A stretch of DNA of 64,000 bases. Source: Arthrobacter globiformis. Its GTDB lineage: Bacteria > Actinomycetota > Actinomycetes > Actinomycetales > Micrococcaceae. The stretch spans positions 1 through 64,000 of the forward strand of contig NZ_QLNP01000042.1 in assembly GCF_003261175.1 (NCBI RefSeq), written 5' to 3'. The stretch's first letter is position 1. Each line of letters starts with the position of its first letter. Shown here one piece after another: positions 7,997-16,579 of this stretch. The position numbers and the translations under genes were made by a program. Under the pieces are notes generated by a model, which did no database searches, had not been told where the DNA came from, and saw only the letters and a program-made list of their open reading frames with translations.

Positions 7997-8617
7997 ATGG
8001 AACCGATAACTGTGAAAGTCCATGCGCGCGATCCGATTTCCGAAGCCGGAGTCGCCAGCGAGTTGCGGGCACGTCCCGAAGTCCGCGTGGTGCGGGCACC
8101 GAACGCCGAGGCGAGGGTCGTCGTCGTGGTGGCAGATTCAGTCGACGAAGACGCACTGACCCTGCTTCGCATTGTGCAGCGGCAGGGCGCCGCCCGGGCA
8201 GTCCTTGTGGCGGGCCGCCTGGACGACGGCGACCTAGTAAAGGCGGTGGAAACAGGGGTGGTGGGGATAGTGCGTCGCAGCGAAGCGACGCCGGACCGCC
8301 TCATCTCTGTCATCCTGGCCGCCGCTGCAGGGGAGGGCAGTGTGCCGCCCGATCTGCTGGGCCGCCTGCTTGATCAGGTCGGGAAGCTGCAGCGCCACGT
8401 CCTTGGTCCCCGCGGGATCATGTTCACCGGTCTAGCTCCGCGAGAGGTGGAGGTTTTGCGTCTGCTGGCGGACGGACTGGATACGTGTGAGATCGCGCGG
8501 AAGCTCGCATATTCGGAACGCACAGTGAAAAACGTGGTGCACGACGTGACCACGCGTCTCCAGTTGCGCAACCGGTCCCATGCCGTGGCCTACGCGCTCC
8601 GCGAGGGGCTGATCTAA
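7997..8617 (+). CDS. LuxR/NarL-type regulator with degenerate receiver
   Basis: A 206-residue protein; GGGGAGG precedes the ATG. Residues about 5-120 resemble a response-regulator receiver, but the conserved phosphorylation region is altered (VVVVVADSVDE) and the usual Lys near its end reads GIVRRSE, so classical phosphorylation is doubtful. The C-terminal 60 residues are a good LuxR helix-turn-helix (LAPREVEVLRLLADG, SERTVKNVVHDV). As the first gene of the plus-strand injection-system run, it is the likely local regulator. No partner kinase is nearby. The perfect palindrome at 8700-8735 is a candidate site for it, though this is untested. Confidence 0.85.
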   Translation: MEPITVKVHARDPISEAGVASELRARPEVRVVRAPNAEARVVVVVADSVDEDALTLLRIVQRQGAARAVLVAGRLDDGDLVKAVETGVVGIVRRSEATPDRLISVILAAAAGEGSVPPDLLGRLLDQVGKLQRHVLGPRGIMFTGLAPREVEVLRLLADGLDTCEIARKLAYSERTVKNVVHDVTTRLQLRNRSHAVAYALREGLI

Positions 8618-8699
8618 GCCCTTGCCCGAAGGGGTATGAGGTGCTTCCCGGACGCCTGCCCCGCTCCGGGTACCGGCCGTTCGCCGTGTCGATCACCGT

Positions 8700-8735
8700 G
8701 GACATACGGTCCGCCTCGTGGCGGACCGTATGTCC
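8700..8735. promoter_or_regulatory. Perfect 16-bp inverted repeat before the eCIS structural genes
   Basis: GGACATACGGTCCGCC at 8700-8715 and its exact complement at 8720-8735 flank a 4-base loop. It lies 82 bases after the regulator stop and about 120 before the DUF4255 start. No T-run follows, so an operator, attenuator or RNA processing site is as likely as a terminator. Confidence 0.7.
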
Positions 8736-8854
8736 GGCAAACGGGGGAGTCATCAGTTGTCCCGACCAAGACCAGCAGTTGCGATTACGACGGCGGGTCG
8801 CGCCTTTGGGGCGCGGCCGCAACTGCCGTGCGCCAGGCCGACGGCGGTGATCGC

Positions 8855-9511
8855 GTGATTGCCCAAGTGGATGATGCGCTGCGAACACTCATCCGAAATG
8901 ACGCTCTCAGCGGTTCGGAAGTCGACGTCGTCTTTGACGCGCCGACGAAGGACTGGGCGGCGAGGCGCAATGCGCCGACGGTCAATCTGTACCTATACGA
9001 CATCCGCGAGGACGTCCGCCGTCGGGAGCGGGGCCTGTCCGAGCAGCGCGGCGACGACGGCCGTGTCCGGACCCGCCGTCCGGCGCCCCGGTATTACAAG
9101 CTGTCCTACCTCGTCACCGCCTGGACCCAACGGCCGGAGGACGAACACCGGCTCCTTGACCAGCTGCTTCGCTGCTTCCTCAGATACGAGGCCCTGCCTG
9201 ACGAGCTCGTGGTTGGCCAGCTGGCGGAACCCGGACTCGTGGTGCCGCTGACCGTGGGGCTGCCCCCGCCGGAGGATCGTGCCTTCGCTGATGTGTGGTC
9301 CGCGCTGGGCGGCGAGCTGAAGCCATCGCTCGACATCGTGGTCATCGCACCCGTTGAGACCGGCATCGTCTACCAGGCGGGCCCGCCGGCATCCCAAGGC
9401 ACACACTTGGACATGTCGGACCTTCAGGACGGTGGAGCCGACGTCAACCGTCACCGGCACACGCCACCGCCCCCGTCCGTCAGTGGCAACGGCAAGCGGC
9501 AGGAGCGGTGA
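8855..9511 (+). CDS. DUF4255 protein, Pvc16/Afp16-like cap or sheath terminator
   Basis: A 218-residue protein read from the GTG at 8855 (VIAQVDDALRTLI), the position where DUF4255 proteins begin. The open frame continues to 8636 but that extension is Arg/Pro/Ser-rich shadow sequence. Features are APTVNLYLYDIREDVRRRE near residue 40, YKLSYLVTAWT near residue 80 and a disordered tail. In Afp and PVC particles this family caps the distal end of tube and sheath. It is followed directly by the AAA+ ATPase, as in related clusters. Start confidence is moderate because the ribosome site is weak. Confidence 0.85.
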   Translation: MIAQVDDALRTLIRNDALSGSEVDVVFDAPTKDWAARRNAPTVNLYLYDIREDVRRRERGLSEQRGDDGRVRTRRPAPRYYKLSYLVTAWTQRPEDEHRLLDQLLRCFLRYEALPDELVVGQLAEPGLVVPLTVGLPPPEDRAFADVWSALGGELKPSLDIVVIAPVETGIVYQAGPPASQGTHLDMSDLQDGGADVNRHRHTPPPPSVSGNGKRQER

Positions 9512-9518
9512 TTCCTGG

Positions 9519-11600
9519 ATGGCGGAGAATCCGAGCCTTGCCCACCTCCTCGGCCGGGTTGGCGCGGTCGAGGAGCGTATCCGCCTCCTGGTGGCGATGC
9601 GGCGCGCCGAGGATCCGCAGCCTGATGACCCTTTCCGGGGGCTCTACCTCAGCGACGAGGCGGTGGACCGGCTGCTCGGGGGAGAGCAGCCGAGCCTTCG
9701 CGGCGGCAGTAACGCGGGCGTCTCCGATGACTCAGCACGGCAAAGAGAATGCGAGCAGCTGGCGGACGCGGCCCAGGAAGCGGGCCACCGGCTCCGGCTC
9801 CGGGAACTCGCCGGTACTTTCGGGCTGTCGCCCCTGGACGTCGACCTGCTGCTGGTGGCGCTCGCAGCGGACCTAGATCCGCGTTTCGAACAGTTTTTCG
9901 GCTACCTGAACGACGACGTCACGCGGCGCCGGCCGTCGGTTGCTGTTGCGCTGGCGCTTTGTGGCGAACCGCTCTCGGCCGCCGACGCCCGAGCCCGGCT
10001 GTTGTCCGGCCCGCTCATTTCCGGCGGCCTGCTGGCAGTCGAGGATCCCGAGCGCCCGTTGCCGGGAAGGTCCCTGCGCGTGCCGGACCGCGTTGTCGGG
10101 CACCTGCTGGGCGACGACGCTCCCGAACCTGGCATCGCTGCGGTCCTGGCGGCCCCGCCGTCGGTCACGTGGGGAGAACCGGGACCGCTTGCCAAAGCCC
10201 TCAAGGCGGGCATCCGCCTGGCCTACCTGCGCGAGCCCGCAACCGGGTCGGGGCGTGTTCTGGCCGCCGAGGCGCTCCGGTCCGGAGGCTATGCGGCGAT
10301 TTTCCTCGACCTGATGCGTCTTGCCGCCGAGCGTGACCCGCTGCCGCTCGTTGAGGCCGCCGTGCGCGAAGCGAGGCTTCGGCGCGCGGGTCTGGTGGCG
10401 GCCCCCCTCGCCGCAATTGCTGGACACCCCGCCGTGATGGAGGCCCTGCACGCGGAACCCCAGCCCGTGCTGCTGGTCGGCCACGCCGCCTGGGACCCTG
10501 CCTGGACCACCCGGCCGCCGCTGCTGGTGGACGTTCCTGCCAGCACGTCGGCCGAAAGAACAGAGCTTTGGCGGGCAGCACTCGGCCCGCTCAATGGGCT
10601 GGACGTGGAGGCCGCGACCTCGGCGTTCAGGCTGCGGCCGGAGCAGGTTGTCCGCGCCGCCGGCTCCGCACGCGTGCAGGCAACCCTTGCCGCGGACGGA
10701 AGGGCCACCGGGGCGCATCTCCGGGCGGGTGCGAGGGCGGAAAACGGTTCTGCCCTGGACCGGCTGGCCCGGCGGGTGGAACCGGTGGTTGGCTGGGCCG
10801 ACCTGGTCCTGCCTGATGCCGTGCTGCTTGCGCTGCAGGAGGTGGCATTGCGGGCCAAGCACAGGGAGAAAGTCCTTGGCGACTGGTCGATGCGTCCCGG
10901 GGCCGGCCGCGGGCACGGGGTGGCGGCGCTCTTCGCCGGCGACTCGGGAACCGGCAAGACGATGTCCGCCGAGGTGGTGGCCCGCGAGCTGGGCCTGGAC
11001 CTCTACGTCGTGGACCTGGCCACCGTCGTCGACAAGTACGTGGGGGAGACGGAGAAGAACCTGGAGCGCATTTTCACGGCCGCGGCCGGCGTCAACGGCG
11101 TGCTGCTCTTCGACGAGGCCGACGCCGTCTTCGGGCGCCGCTCCGAGGTCAAGGACGCCCACGACCGCTACGCCAACATCGAAAGCGCCTACCTGTTGCA
11201 GCGGATGGAGACATTCGACGGCCTGGCGATCCTGGCAACGAACCTGCGTGCCAACATCGACGAAGCGTTCACCCGCCGCCTGGACGTGCTGGTGGACTTC
11301 CCGCTGCCGGACGCGGCACACCGCAGCGTGCTGTGGGAGCGCTGCCTCAAGACGCTGAAACGCTCGGCCGACATTGATTTCGCCTTCCTGGGGAAAGCCT
11401 TCGAACTCGCGGGCGGGGCCATCCGTTCCGCCGCCGTCACCGCCGCGTATCTCGCAGCGGACGACGGCGGAACGGTCACCATGAGGCACCTGGTCACCGC
11501 GGTGCAGCGCGAGTACCGCAAGCTGGGGCGACTGACGCTGGAGAGCGAATTCGGCCAGTACTGGGGGATGCTCTCCACCGCGAGGGGCACGGACCGGTAA
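9519..11600 (+). CDS. AAA+ ATPase of the injection system (Pvc15/Afp15-like)
   Basis: A 693-residue protein starting at ATG 9519 (MAENPSLAHLL); the open frame upstream is a shadow of the DUF4255 gene. The N-terminal about 420 residues are Ala/Leu/Arg-rich helical sequence. The AAA+ module follows, with Walker A GDSGTGKT (474-481), Walker B LLFDEADAVF (D532, E533), sensor ILATN and arginine-finger region FTRRLD. In eCIS clusters this ATPase is conserved next to the DUF4255 gene and is thought to act in assembly or cargo handling, not sheath recycling. AGGAG lies 13 bases upstream of the start. Confidence 0.9.
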   Translation: MAENPSLAHLLGRVGAVEERIRLLVAMRRAEDPQPDDPFRGLYLSDEAVDRLLGGEQPSLRGGSNAGVSDDSARQRECEQLADAAQEAGHRLRLRELAGTFGLSPLDVDLLLVALAADLDPRFEQFFGYLNDDVTRRRPSVAVALALCGEPLSAADARARLLSGPLISGGLLAVEDPERPLPGRSLRVPDRVVGHLLGDDAPEPGIAAVLAAPPSVTWGEPGPLAKALKAGIRLAYLREPATGSGRVLAAEALRSGGYAAIFLDLMRLAAERDPLPLVEAAVREARLRRAGLVAAPLAAIAGHPAVMEALHAEPQPVLLVGHAAWDPAWTTRPPLLVDVPASTSAERTELWRAALGPLNGLDVEAATSAFRLRPEQVVRAAGSARVQATLAADGRATGAHLRAGARAENGSALDRLARRVEPVVGWADLVLPDAVLLALQEVALRAKHREKVLGDWSMRPGAGRGHGVAALFAGDSGTGKTMSAEVVARELGLDLYVVDLATVVDKYVGETEKNLERIFTAAAGVNGVLLFDEADAVFGRRSEVKDAHDRYANIESAYLLQRMETFDGLAILATNLRANIDEAFTRRLDVLVDFPLPDAAHRSVLWERCLKTLKRSADIDFAFLGKAFELAGGAIRSAAVTAAYLAADDGGTVTMRHLVTAVQREYRKLGRLTLESEFGQYWGMLSTARGTDR

Positions 11601-11650
11601 TGCAGGTCCCCGTGCACTTTCGGGCAGGAACGGCTGCCCTTCCCGGCGCC

Positions 11651-11673
11651 GGGCGGCGCTTGTAGCGCCGCCC
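11651..11673. other. GC-rich hairpin between ATPase and DUF4157 genes
   Basis: GGGCGGCGC and GCGCCGCCC flank the loop TTGTA. There is no T-run, so it may be a weak terminator or an mRNA-stability element separating two parts of the operon. Confidence 0.45.
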
Positions 11674-11714
11674 GCCAAGGGGCATCGTCTGTGTAGGTCC
11701 GAGGAAAGGGATGC

Positions 11715-12470
11715 ATGATGCTCAGCCACGACCATGACCAGACCGACGCCGAAGGCGTGCGGACCAAGCCGGCCCACGGGGATGCCGCCGAATCCGCCGT
11801 CCTGTTCCGGGCGGCGGCGGCGGGCCGGACCGACGTCGTCGGTCCCCGGGGAATACTGGCCCTCCAGCGCGCCGTCGGCAACAGCGGTGTCCGCGGCCTC
11901 GCCGACGAGGAGCGATCACCAGTGCTCGACGTCGTCTCCTCCGGAGGCGGCCAACCGCTGGAAGAGCCGGTGCGGGCCGACATGGAGGGGCGGCTGGGCC
12001 ACAGCTTCTCGGATGTCCGCGTTCACACAGACGACGCCGCCCACAATTCCGCGGCATCGGTGAACGCGCACGCGTACACCGTCGGCCCCAACATCGTCTT
12101 CCAACGGGACAAGTACGATCCGGGCTCGGATGCGGGCCGGACCATGCTCGCCCACGAACTAACCCACGTGGTCCAGCAGCGCAGCGGACCGGTGGACGGC
12201 ACCCCCACGGGTACCGGCGTGCGGGTCAGCGACCCCTCCGACCGGTTCGAGCGCGAGGCGGCTGCCACTGCCGAGCGGGCTATGTCCGCACCGGCAGTTC
12301 CGGCGACTGCCCAGCGCTCGACGGCGGATGCCGCCGTCGTACAGCGGCAGGCTGAGGACGCGGCAGTCCAGCGGGAGGACGAAGAGGAGGAGAAAGAGAC
12401 GGCGCAGGGTTCCTTCATGGCCGGTGCGCCGGTCCAGCGTGACGAGGCCGAAGAGGAAGAGCCCGGCTGA
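11715..12470 (+). CDS. DUF4157 metalloprotease-like eCIS protein
   Basis: A 251-residue protein; a purine-rich GAGGAAAGGG precedes tandem ATG codons. Residues 50-56 carry the LQRAVGN motif found at the N-terminus of many eCIS cargo proteins. The DUF4157 domain spans about 78-190 and keeps the zinc-protease motif HELTH (147-151), with acidic residues at 179-181 as a possible third ligand. The tail has several VQR motifs and runs of Glu/Asp. DUF4157 is a hallmark of eCIS-associated cargo. With an intact zinc motif it could mature the neighbouring giant protein or be cargo itself; either is inference. Confidence 0.85.
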   Translation: MMLSHDHDQTDAEGVRTKPAHGDAAESAVLFRAAAAGRTDVVGPRGILALQRAVGNSGVRGLADEERSPVLDVVSSGGGQPLEEPVRADMEGRLGHSFSDVRVHTDDAAHNSAASVNAHAYTVGPNIVFQRDKYDPGSDAGRTMLAHELTHVVQQRSGPVDGTPTGTGVRVSDPSDRFEREAAATAERAMSAPAVPATAQRSTADAAVVQRQAEDAAVQREDEEEEKETAQGSFMAGAPVQRDEAEEEEPG

Positions 12471-12487
12471 CCCGGCCGGCGCAGGCC

Positions 12488-15400
12488 ATGTCGACCGCTT
12501 TTCAGACTCATGCCGGCAAGGCTCCGGTGCAGCGCGCCGCGCCGGCACCCGCGCGCCCGGTCACCGGTGTGGCGAGAAGCGAGGTGGGCGGCGCTCTCAG
12601 CGAAGGACGGCGGCGGGCGGCCGGCCAGTCGAGTGCCGGCCTCGATCCCCGTACCGTACTGGCACTGCAGCGGCAGGCAGGCAACGCCGCTGTCGGTGCG
12701 CTAATGGCGGCCAGACAGAAATCGCCGGGCGAGCAGGCAGTCGCTGAAATCGATTCAGCGCTGACGGAGATCCGTAAGAGCGAGCCTGCCATCGCCACGG
12801 TTGAGAAGGGCCTCAAAGCCGCCAGTACCGCCGGCGTACCCGTGGACCTGGAGGGGCCCAAGCCGCCTGCGGCCGCGCTTGCGGTTACCAGGACGGGATT
12901 CGGTCCCGGGCAGGTCGCCGGGAAGAAACCGGTGGCTCCGCCCAAGCCCGTGCCCGCGGTCAGTCCCCTTGGCAAGGCCGCAGGAGCCAAAGTCGGCGGC
13001 CCGGGCAAGGGCGCCACGGGAGGAAAGATCACCGCCCCCGGCCCCGCGCCGGCGCAAGCGGGCGGGGCCGCGGCCCCCGCGATGTTAGAACCTCTTGCAC
13101 TGCCTGCCGACAAGCTCTTGCAGCCGCCGGTGGCCCCGACCCCGGTACGGCCCGCGGACGACCCTGCCTTCAGCCAGGTCACCGGCAACATCAGGGGTTT
13201 CGCGCAGTCACGAAAGGCACATCCTCCCGCTGCATCCAAGGCGAAAGAAGCCCAGGCGGCCGCCCTCCCGCCGTCCGATGACGTGGCCGGCCAGGCCAAG
13301 GCGGCCAAGGTCGATGCGATGGACGCGCAGCAGGCGGGTTCCTTCGACAAGAAGGCCTTCATCGCGGCGGTCAAGGCGGCTATCGAGTCGAAGTCGCCGA
13401 AGACCCTGCAGGAAGCCGACGAGTACAAGAAGTCCGGCAAGGCAGGGGAAGTGAAGGGGCAGGTCAAGGGTCTGGTCACACAAGGCAAGGAGGGCCAGGC
13501 CAAGGACATCGAGGCGGCCACAAAGGCCCCGCCGGACCAGTCGAAGGCGGTCCCTAAGCCGGTCACACCGATGACGCAGGAGCAGCCTGGACAGGCAGTG
13601 CCCGTACCGGGCGCCGGCGCTGTGCCCAAGCCGGCGCCGGCTGAGCAGGTTAACCTCACTGCCGGAACCCACCAGGCCAACCAGGAGATGGCTGACGCCG
13701 GGGTCAGCGAGCAGCAGCTGGCCCAGTCCAACGAGCCTGAGTTCCAGCAGGGGCTTGCCGACAAGCAGGCCGCTGCCGAGCATGCTCAGACTGCACCCGC
13801 GGAGTTCCGCCAGCAGGAGCAGCAGGTGCTTCAGCAGGGCAAGGCGGAGGCTTCCGCGGAGACCGCGGCTGGCGTAACGGGAATGCAGAGCAGCAAGGCG
13901 GCGGCACTGGCCAACCTGGTCGTGGACAAGGGCAAGGCCAAGAGCAAGGATGAGGCGAAGCGCGCGGAGGTCACCGCGAAAGTGCAGGGAATCTTCGCCG
14001 CCACCGAGGCCGGCGTCAAGAAGATCCTCGATGGGATTGACCCGGCTGTGGACAAGGAGTTCGAGCAGGGCGAGGCTGCCGCCCGGGCCGCCTTCGAGGC
14101 CTATGTCGAGGCCAAGATGTCCGCGTACAAGAAGGACCGGTACGGCGGCTGGCTTGGCGGGTACCGCTGGCTCAAGGACAAACTGTTCAACATGCCCGAC
14201 AAGGTCAACGAGTTCTATGAGGCCGGCCGTGAGCTGTACCTCAAGCAGATGAACGGCGTCATCTCAACGGTGGCGGATATCGTCGGGGGCGAATTGACCA
14301 AGGCAAAGCAGCGGATCGCCGCGGGCAAGGCCGAGATCGCCGCTTACGTAAAGGGCCTTTCGCCCGCCCTTCAGAACGTCGGGGCCGAGGCATCTAAGGA
14401 GATCGGCGGCAAGTTCTCCCAGCTCGAAAGTGACGTCAACGCCAAGCAGGAGTCCGTGGTGGACGGCCTGGCCACGAAGTACGTCGAGGCGCGCAAGGGG
14501 CTGGACGAGCGGATCGAGGCCCTGCAGGCGGAGAACAAGGGCCTGGTGGACAAGGCGGTCGGTGCTATCAAGGGCATCATCAACACCATTCGCGAGCTTG
14601 CTGCGATGCTGAAAAATGTCCTCTCCCGGGCGGCGGGCGTCGTCGGGGACATCGTCAAGAATCCGATTGCCTTCCTGGGCAACCTGATCGAGGGCGTAAA
14701 GGGCGGCATCCTCAAGTTCAAGGACAACATTCTCGGGCACCTCAAGAGGGGCCTGATGGGCTGGCTGTTCGGTGCTCTCGCGGAGGGCGGCGTCGAACTT
14801 CCCGACAGCTTCGACGTCAAGGGCATCATCAAGCTGCTCGCCTCGATCTTTGGGCTCACATGGGCCAACATCCGCAACAGGCTCGTCAAGCAAATCGGCG
14901 AGCCGGCGATGGCAGCGGTCGAGAAGGGGGTGGAGATCTTCCAGGTCTTCGCTAGCCAGGGACTGGCCGGCCTGTGGAAGATGCTGCTGGAGAAGCTCGG
15001 CAACATCAAGGACATGATCCTGGAGCAGGTCAAGGACTTCGTCATCACCAAGATCATCACCGCCGGCATCACCTGGCTGATCGGACTGCTCAACCCTGCC
15101 GCCGCGTTCATCAAGGCCTGCAAGCTGATTTACGACGTGGTGATGTTCTTCGTGAACAACGCTGAGCGGATCATGAAGTTCGTCAACACCATCATCGACT
15201 CCGTCGCCGACATCGTACGCGGCAACGTCAGCTCCGTTGTGAACAAGATCGAAGACGTTCTGGGGCAGATGGTGCCGATCATCATTGGCTTCCTGGCCAG
15301 CGCGATCGGCCTTGGTGGCATAGGCCAGAAGATCCGCCAGATCATCGAGACGCTGCAGAAACCCGTCAACAAGGCCCTCGACTTCGTGATCAAGACCGGC

Positions 15401-16417
15401 CTCAAGCTGGCCGGCCCGATCATCCGCGGAATCAAGGGTTTTGCGGGGAAGGTGAAGGGCAAGGTTGCAGCCGGAAAGGCATGGGTGAAGGGGAAGGTTG
15501 AGGCCGGGAAGGACGTTTTGGCTCGGCTGTTCAGGAAGGAATTCACTGTCGGGGGGACGAGGCATTCCGTAAAAGCGGCTAAGAACACCCCAGGTGCCAA
15601 ATATTCACTGAGCCTAGCCAGCGAGGAAAAGTCCGTGGCCGTTCATGAACGTGATGCAGCCGACTTAGCCCGGAAAAAGGGGAAGCCGGCCTTAGCAAAG
15701 GAAGCGATCGACGTTATCACCAGAGCAACGACCATCGAAGCTGCCATTAACGCCGGCGACGCGCAGGAAGCCAAGATCCGTGCGGCAATTGCAGAATTCG
15801 CTTTGATTGTTCAGGGCGTTTGGGGACGCATCGGCTATACCGGGGAGCCTCCTCGTGATGCTTTCGTCGATGGCGGGACGGCAGGCGTCGTGGGTGAGGT
15901 CGGGCGTCATGCGGACCAAGGCACCCGCGGGTACCGTGGAGCCGACACAAGGGCGGAAACAGACCGCCTGGAGAGCGAGCACGTCGTTCCACGGGCCTGG
16001 TTGCTAGCCTTCGTGGACGGCTATCTCGGTGCGGTGAAGCGGAAGACTGCTGCGGATCGAAGCCTTTACCGATCCATGACGACCATCATGATTTATAAGG
16101 GTGCCGCGGACTACAAGACGGAAAAGGGCAAGACGAGCGATAACGTCGTCGTCAGTAAGCTTAAGGCTTTGACGAGCACCGAACACGGAGTAAATCCGGG
16201 TAAGAATCCCCAGACGGTTGCAGATGCAGTTCGACGCAACTTCGATGGCCCGATAGCCAGTCGCATCAAGCTCACCAAGGATGCTGTCAAGCACGAGCAC
16301 CAGCAAAACCAGAGGCAGGGATCGCCAACACCGTCCGACTCAGCCATCGAGGGCGCCGCGATGAGGCAACTTCTCGACGTTATTGAATTCCTAGTCAGAT
16401 CCATACACCGGAGTTGA
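12488..16417 (+). CDS. Giant eCIS protein: putative tape-measure/cargo with C-terminal nuclease-like toxin domain
   Basis: A 1309-residue protein 17 bases after the DUF4157 gene. Order seen: VQR near residue 15, LQRQAGN (60-66), a Pro/Ala/Lys linker with many PKPV stretches (to about 460), a long helical section, hydrophobic amphipathic helices (about 700-1000), then a distinct C-terminal domain (about 1020-1309). The last domain contains EHVVPRAW (1164-1171) and a downstream HEHQQNQ, which resemble the metal-binding His/Glu of HNH-like endonucleases. Base composition drops there: 31 G/C of 60 at 16081-16140 against 43 of 60 at 14461-14520. Membrane disruption by the hydrophobic helices is an alternative activity. 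No immunity-sized gene follows. Confidence 0.75.
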   Translation: MSTAFQTHAGKAPVQRAAPAPARPVTGVARSEVGGALSEGRRRAAGQSSAGLDPRTVLALQRQAGNAAVGALMAARQKSPGEQAVAEIDSALTEIRKSEPAIATVEKGLKAASTAGVPVDLEGPKPPAAALAVTRTGFGPGQVAGKKPVAPPKPVPAVSPLGKAAGAKVGGPGKGATGGKITAPGPAPAQAGGAAAPAMLEPLALPADKLLQPPVAPTPVRPADDPAFSQVTGNIRGFAQSRKAHPPAASKAKEAQAAALPPSDDVAGQAKAAKVDAMDAQQAGSFDKKAFIAAVKAAIESKSPKTLQEADEYKKSGKAGEVKGQVKGLVTQGKEGQAKDIEAATKAPPDQSKAVPKPVTPMTQEQPGQAVPVPGAGAVPKPAPAEQVNLTAGTHQANQEMADAGVSEQQLAQSNEPEFQQGLADKQAAAEHAQTAPAEFRQQEQQVLQQGKAEASAETAAGVTGMQSSKAAALANLVVDKGKAKSKDEAKRAEVTAKVQGIFAATEAGVKKILDGIDPAVDKEFEQGEAAARAAFEAYVEAKMSAYKKDRYGGWLGGYRWLKDKLFNMPDKVNEFYEAGRELYLKQMNGVISTVADIVGGELTKAKQRIAAGKAEIAAYVKGLSPALQNVGAEASKEIGGKFSQLESDVNAKQESVVDGLATKYVEARKGLDERIEALQAENKGLVDKAVGAIKGIINTIRELAAMLKNVLSRAAGVVGDIVKNPIAFLGNLIEGVKGGILKFKDNILGHLKRGLMGWLFGALAEGGVELPDSFDVKGIIKLLASIFGLTWANIRNRLVKQIGEPAMAAVEKGVEIFQVFASQGLAGLWKMLLEKLGNIKDMILEQVKDFVITKIITAGITWLIGLLNPAAAFIKACKLIYDVVMFFVNNAERIMKFVNTIIDSVADIVRGNVSSVVNKIEDVLGQMVPIIIGFLASAIGLGGIGQKIRQIIETLQKPVNKALDFVIKTGLKLAGPIIRGIKGFAGKVKGKVAAGKAWVKGKVEAGKDVLARLFRKEFTVGGTRHSVKAAKNTPGAKYSLSLASEEKSVAVHERDAADLARKKGKPALAKEAIDVITRATTIEAAINAGDAQEAKIRAAIAEFALIVQGVWGRIGYTGEPPRDAFVDGGTAGVVGEVGRHADQGTRGYRGADTRAETDRLESEHVVPRAWLLAFVDGYLGAVKRKTAADRSLYRSMTTIMIYKGAADYKTEKGKTSDNVVVSKLKALTSTEHGVNPGKNPQTVADAVRRNFDGPIASRIKLTKDAVKHEHQQNQRQGSPTPSDSAIEGAAMRQLLDVIEFLVRSIHRS

Positions 16418-16545
16418 GCTCGGCTGGGCGAGTGTATCTACAGGCCTTCCCTCCAAGATGTTGGTTGCTGCCCCTTCGTGCACCCCATCCTTCCCGTGAG
16501 CGCATCCGCATAGCCGTACCGCCGCACCCAGTCTCCGCGTGACCC

Positions 16546-16567
16546 TTGAACCACGTTTTGGGTTCAA
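16546..16567 (+). promoter_or_regulatory. Hairpin next to the sheath ribosome binding site
   Basis: TTGAACC and GGTTCAA flank an 8-base loop; the right arm ends one or two bases before the GAGGAG site of the sheath gene. It could control sheath translation or mark an mRNA end. Confidence 0.4.
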
Positions 16568-16579
16568 CGAGGAGACAAA

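Noticed and set aside
8636-8854. Upstream extension of the DUF4255 frame
   Set aside because: Arg/Pro/Ser-rich shadow sequence crossing the palindrome; family members begin at the VIAQVDD position.
9873-11777. 634-residue minus-strand open frame
   Set aside because: Antisense to the AAA+ ATPase, whose motifs are intact on the plus strand.
14264-15565. 433-residue minus-strand open frame
   Set aside because: Antisense to the giant eCIS protein, whose frame continues unbroken on the plus strand.
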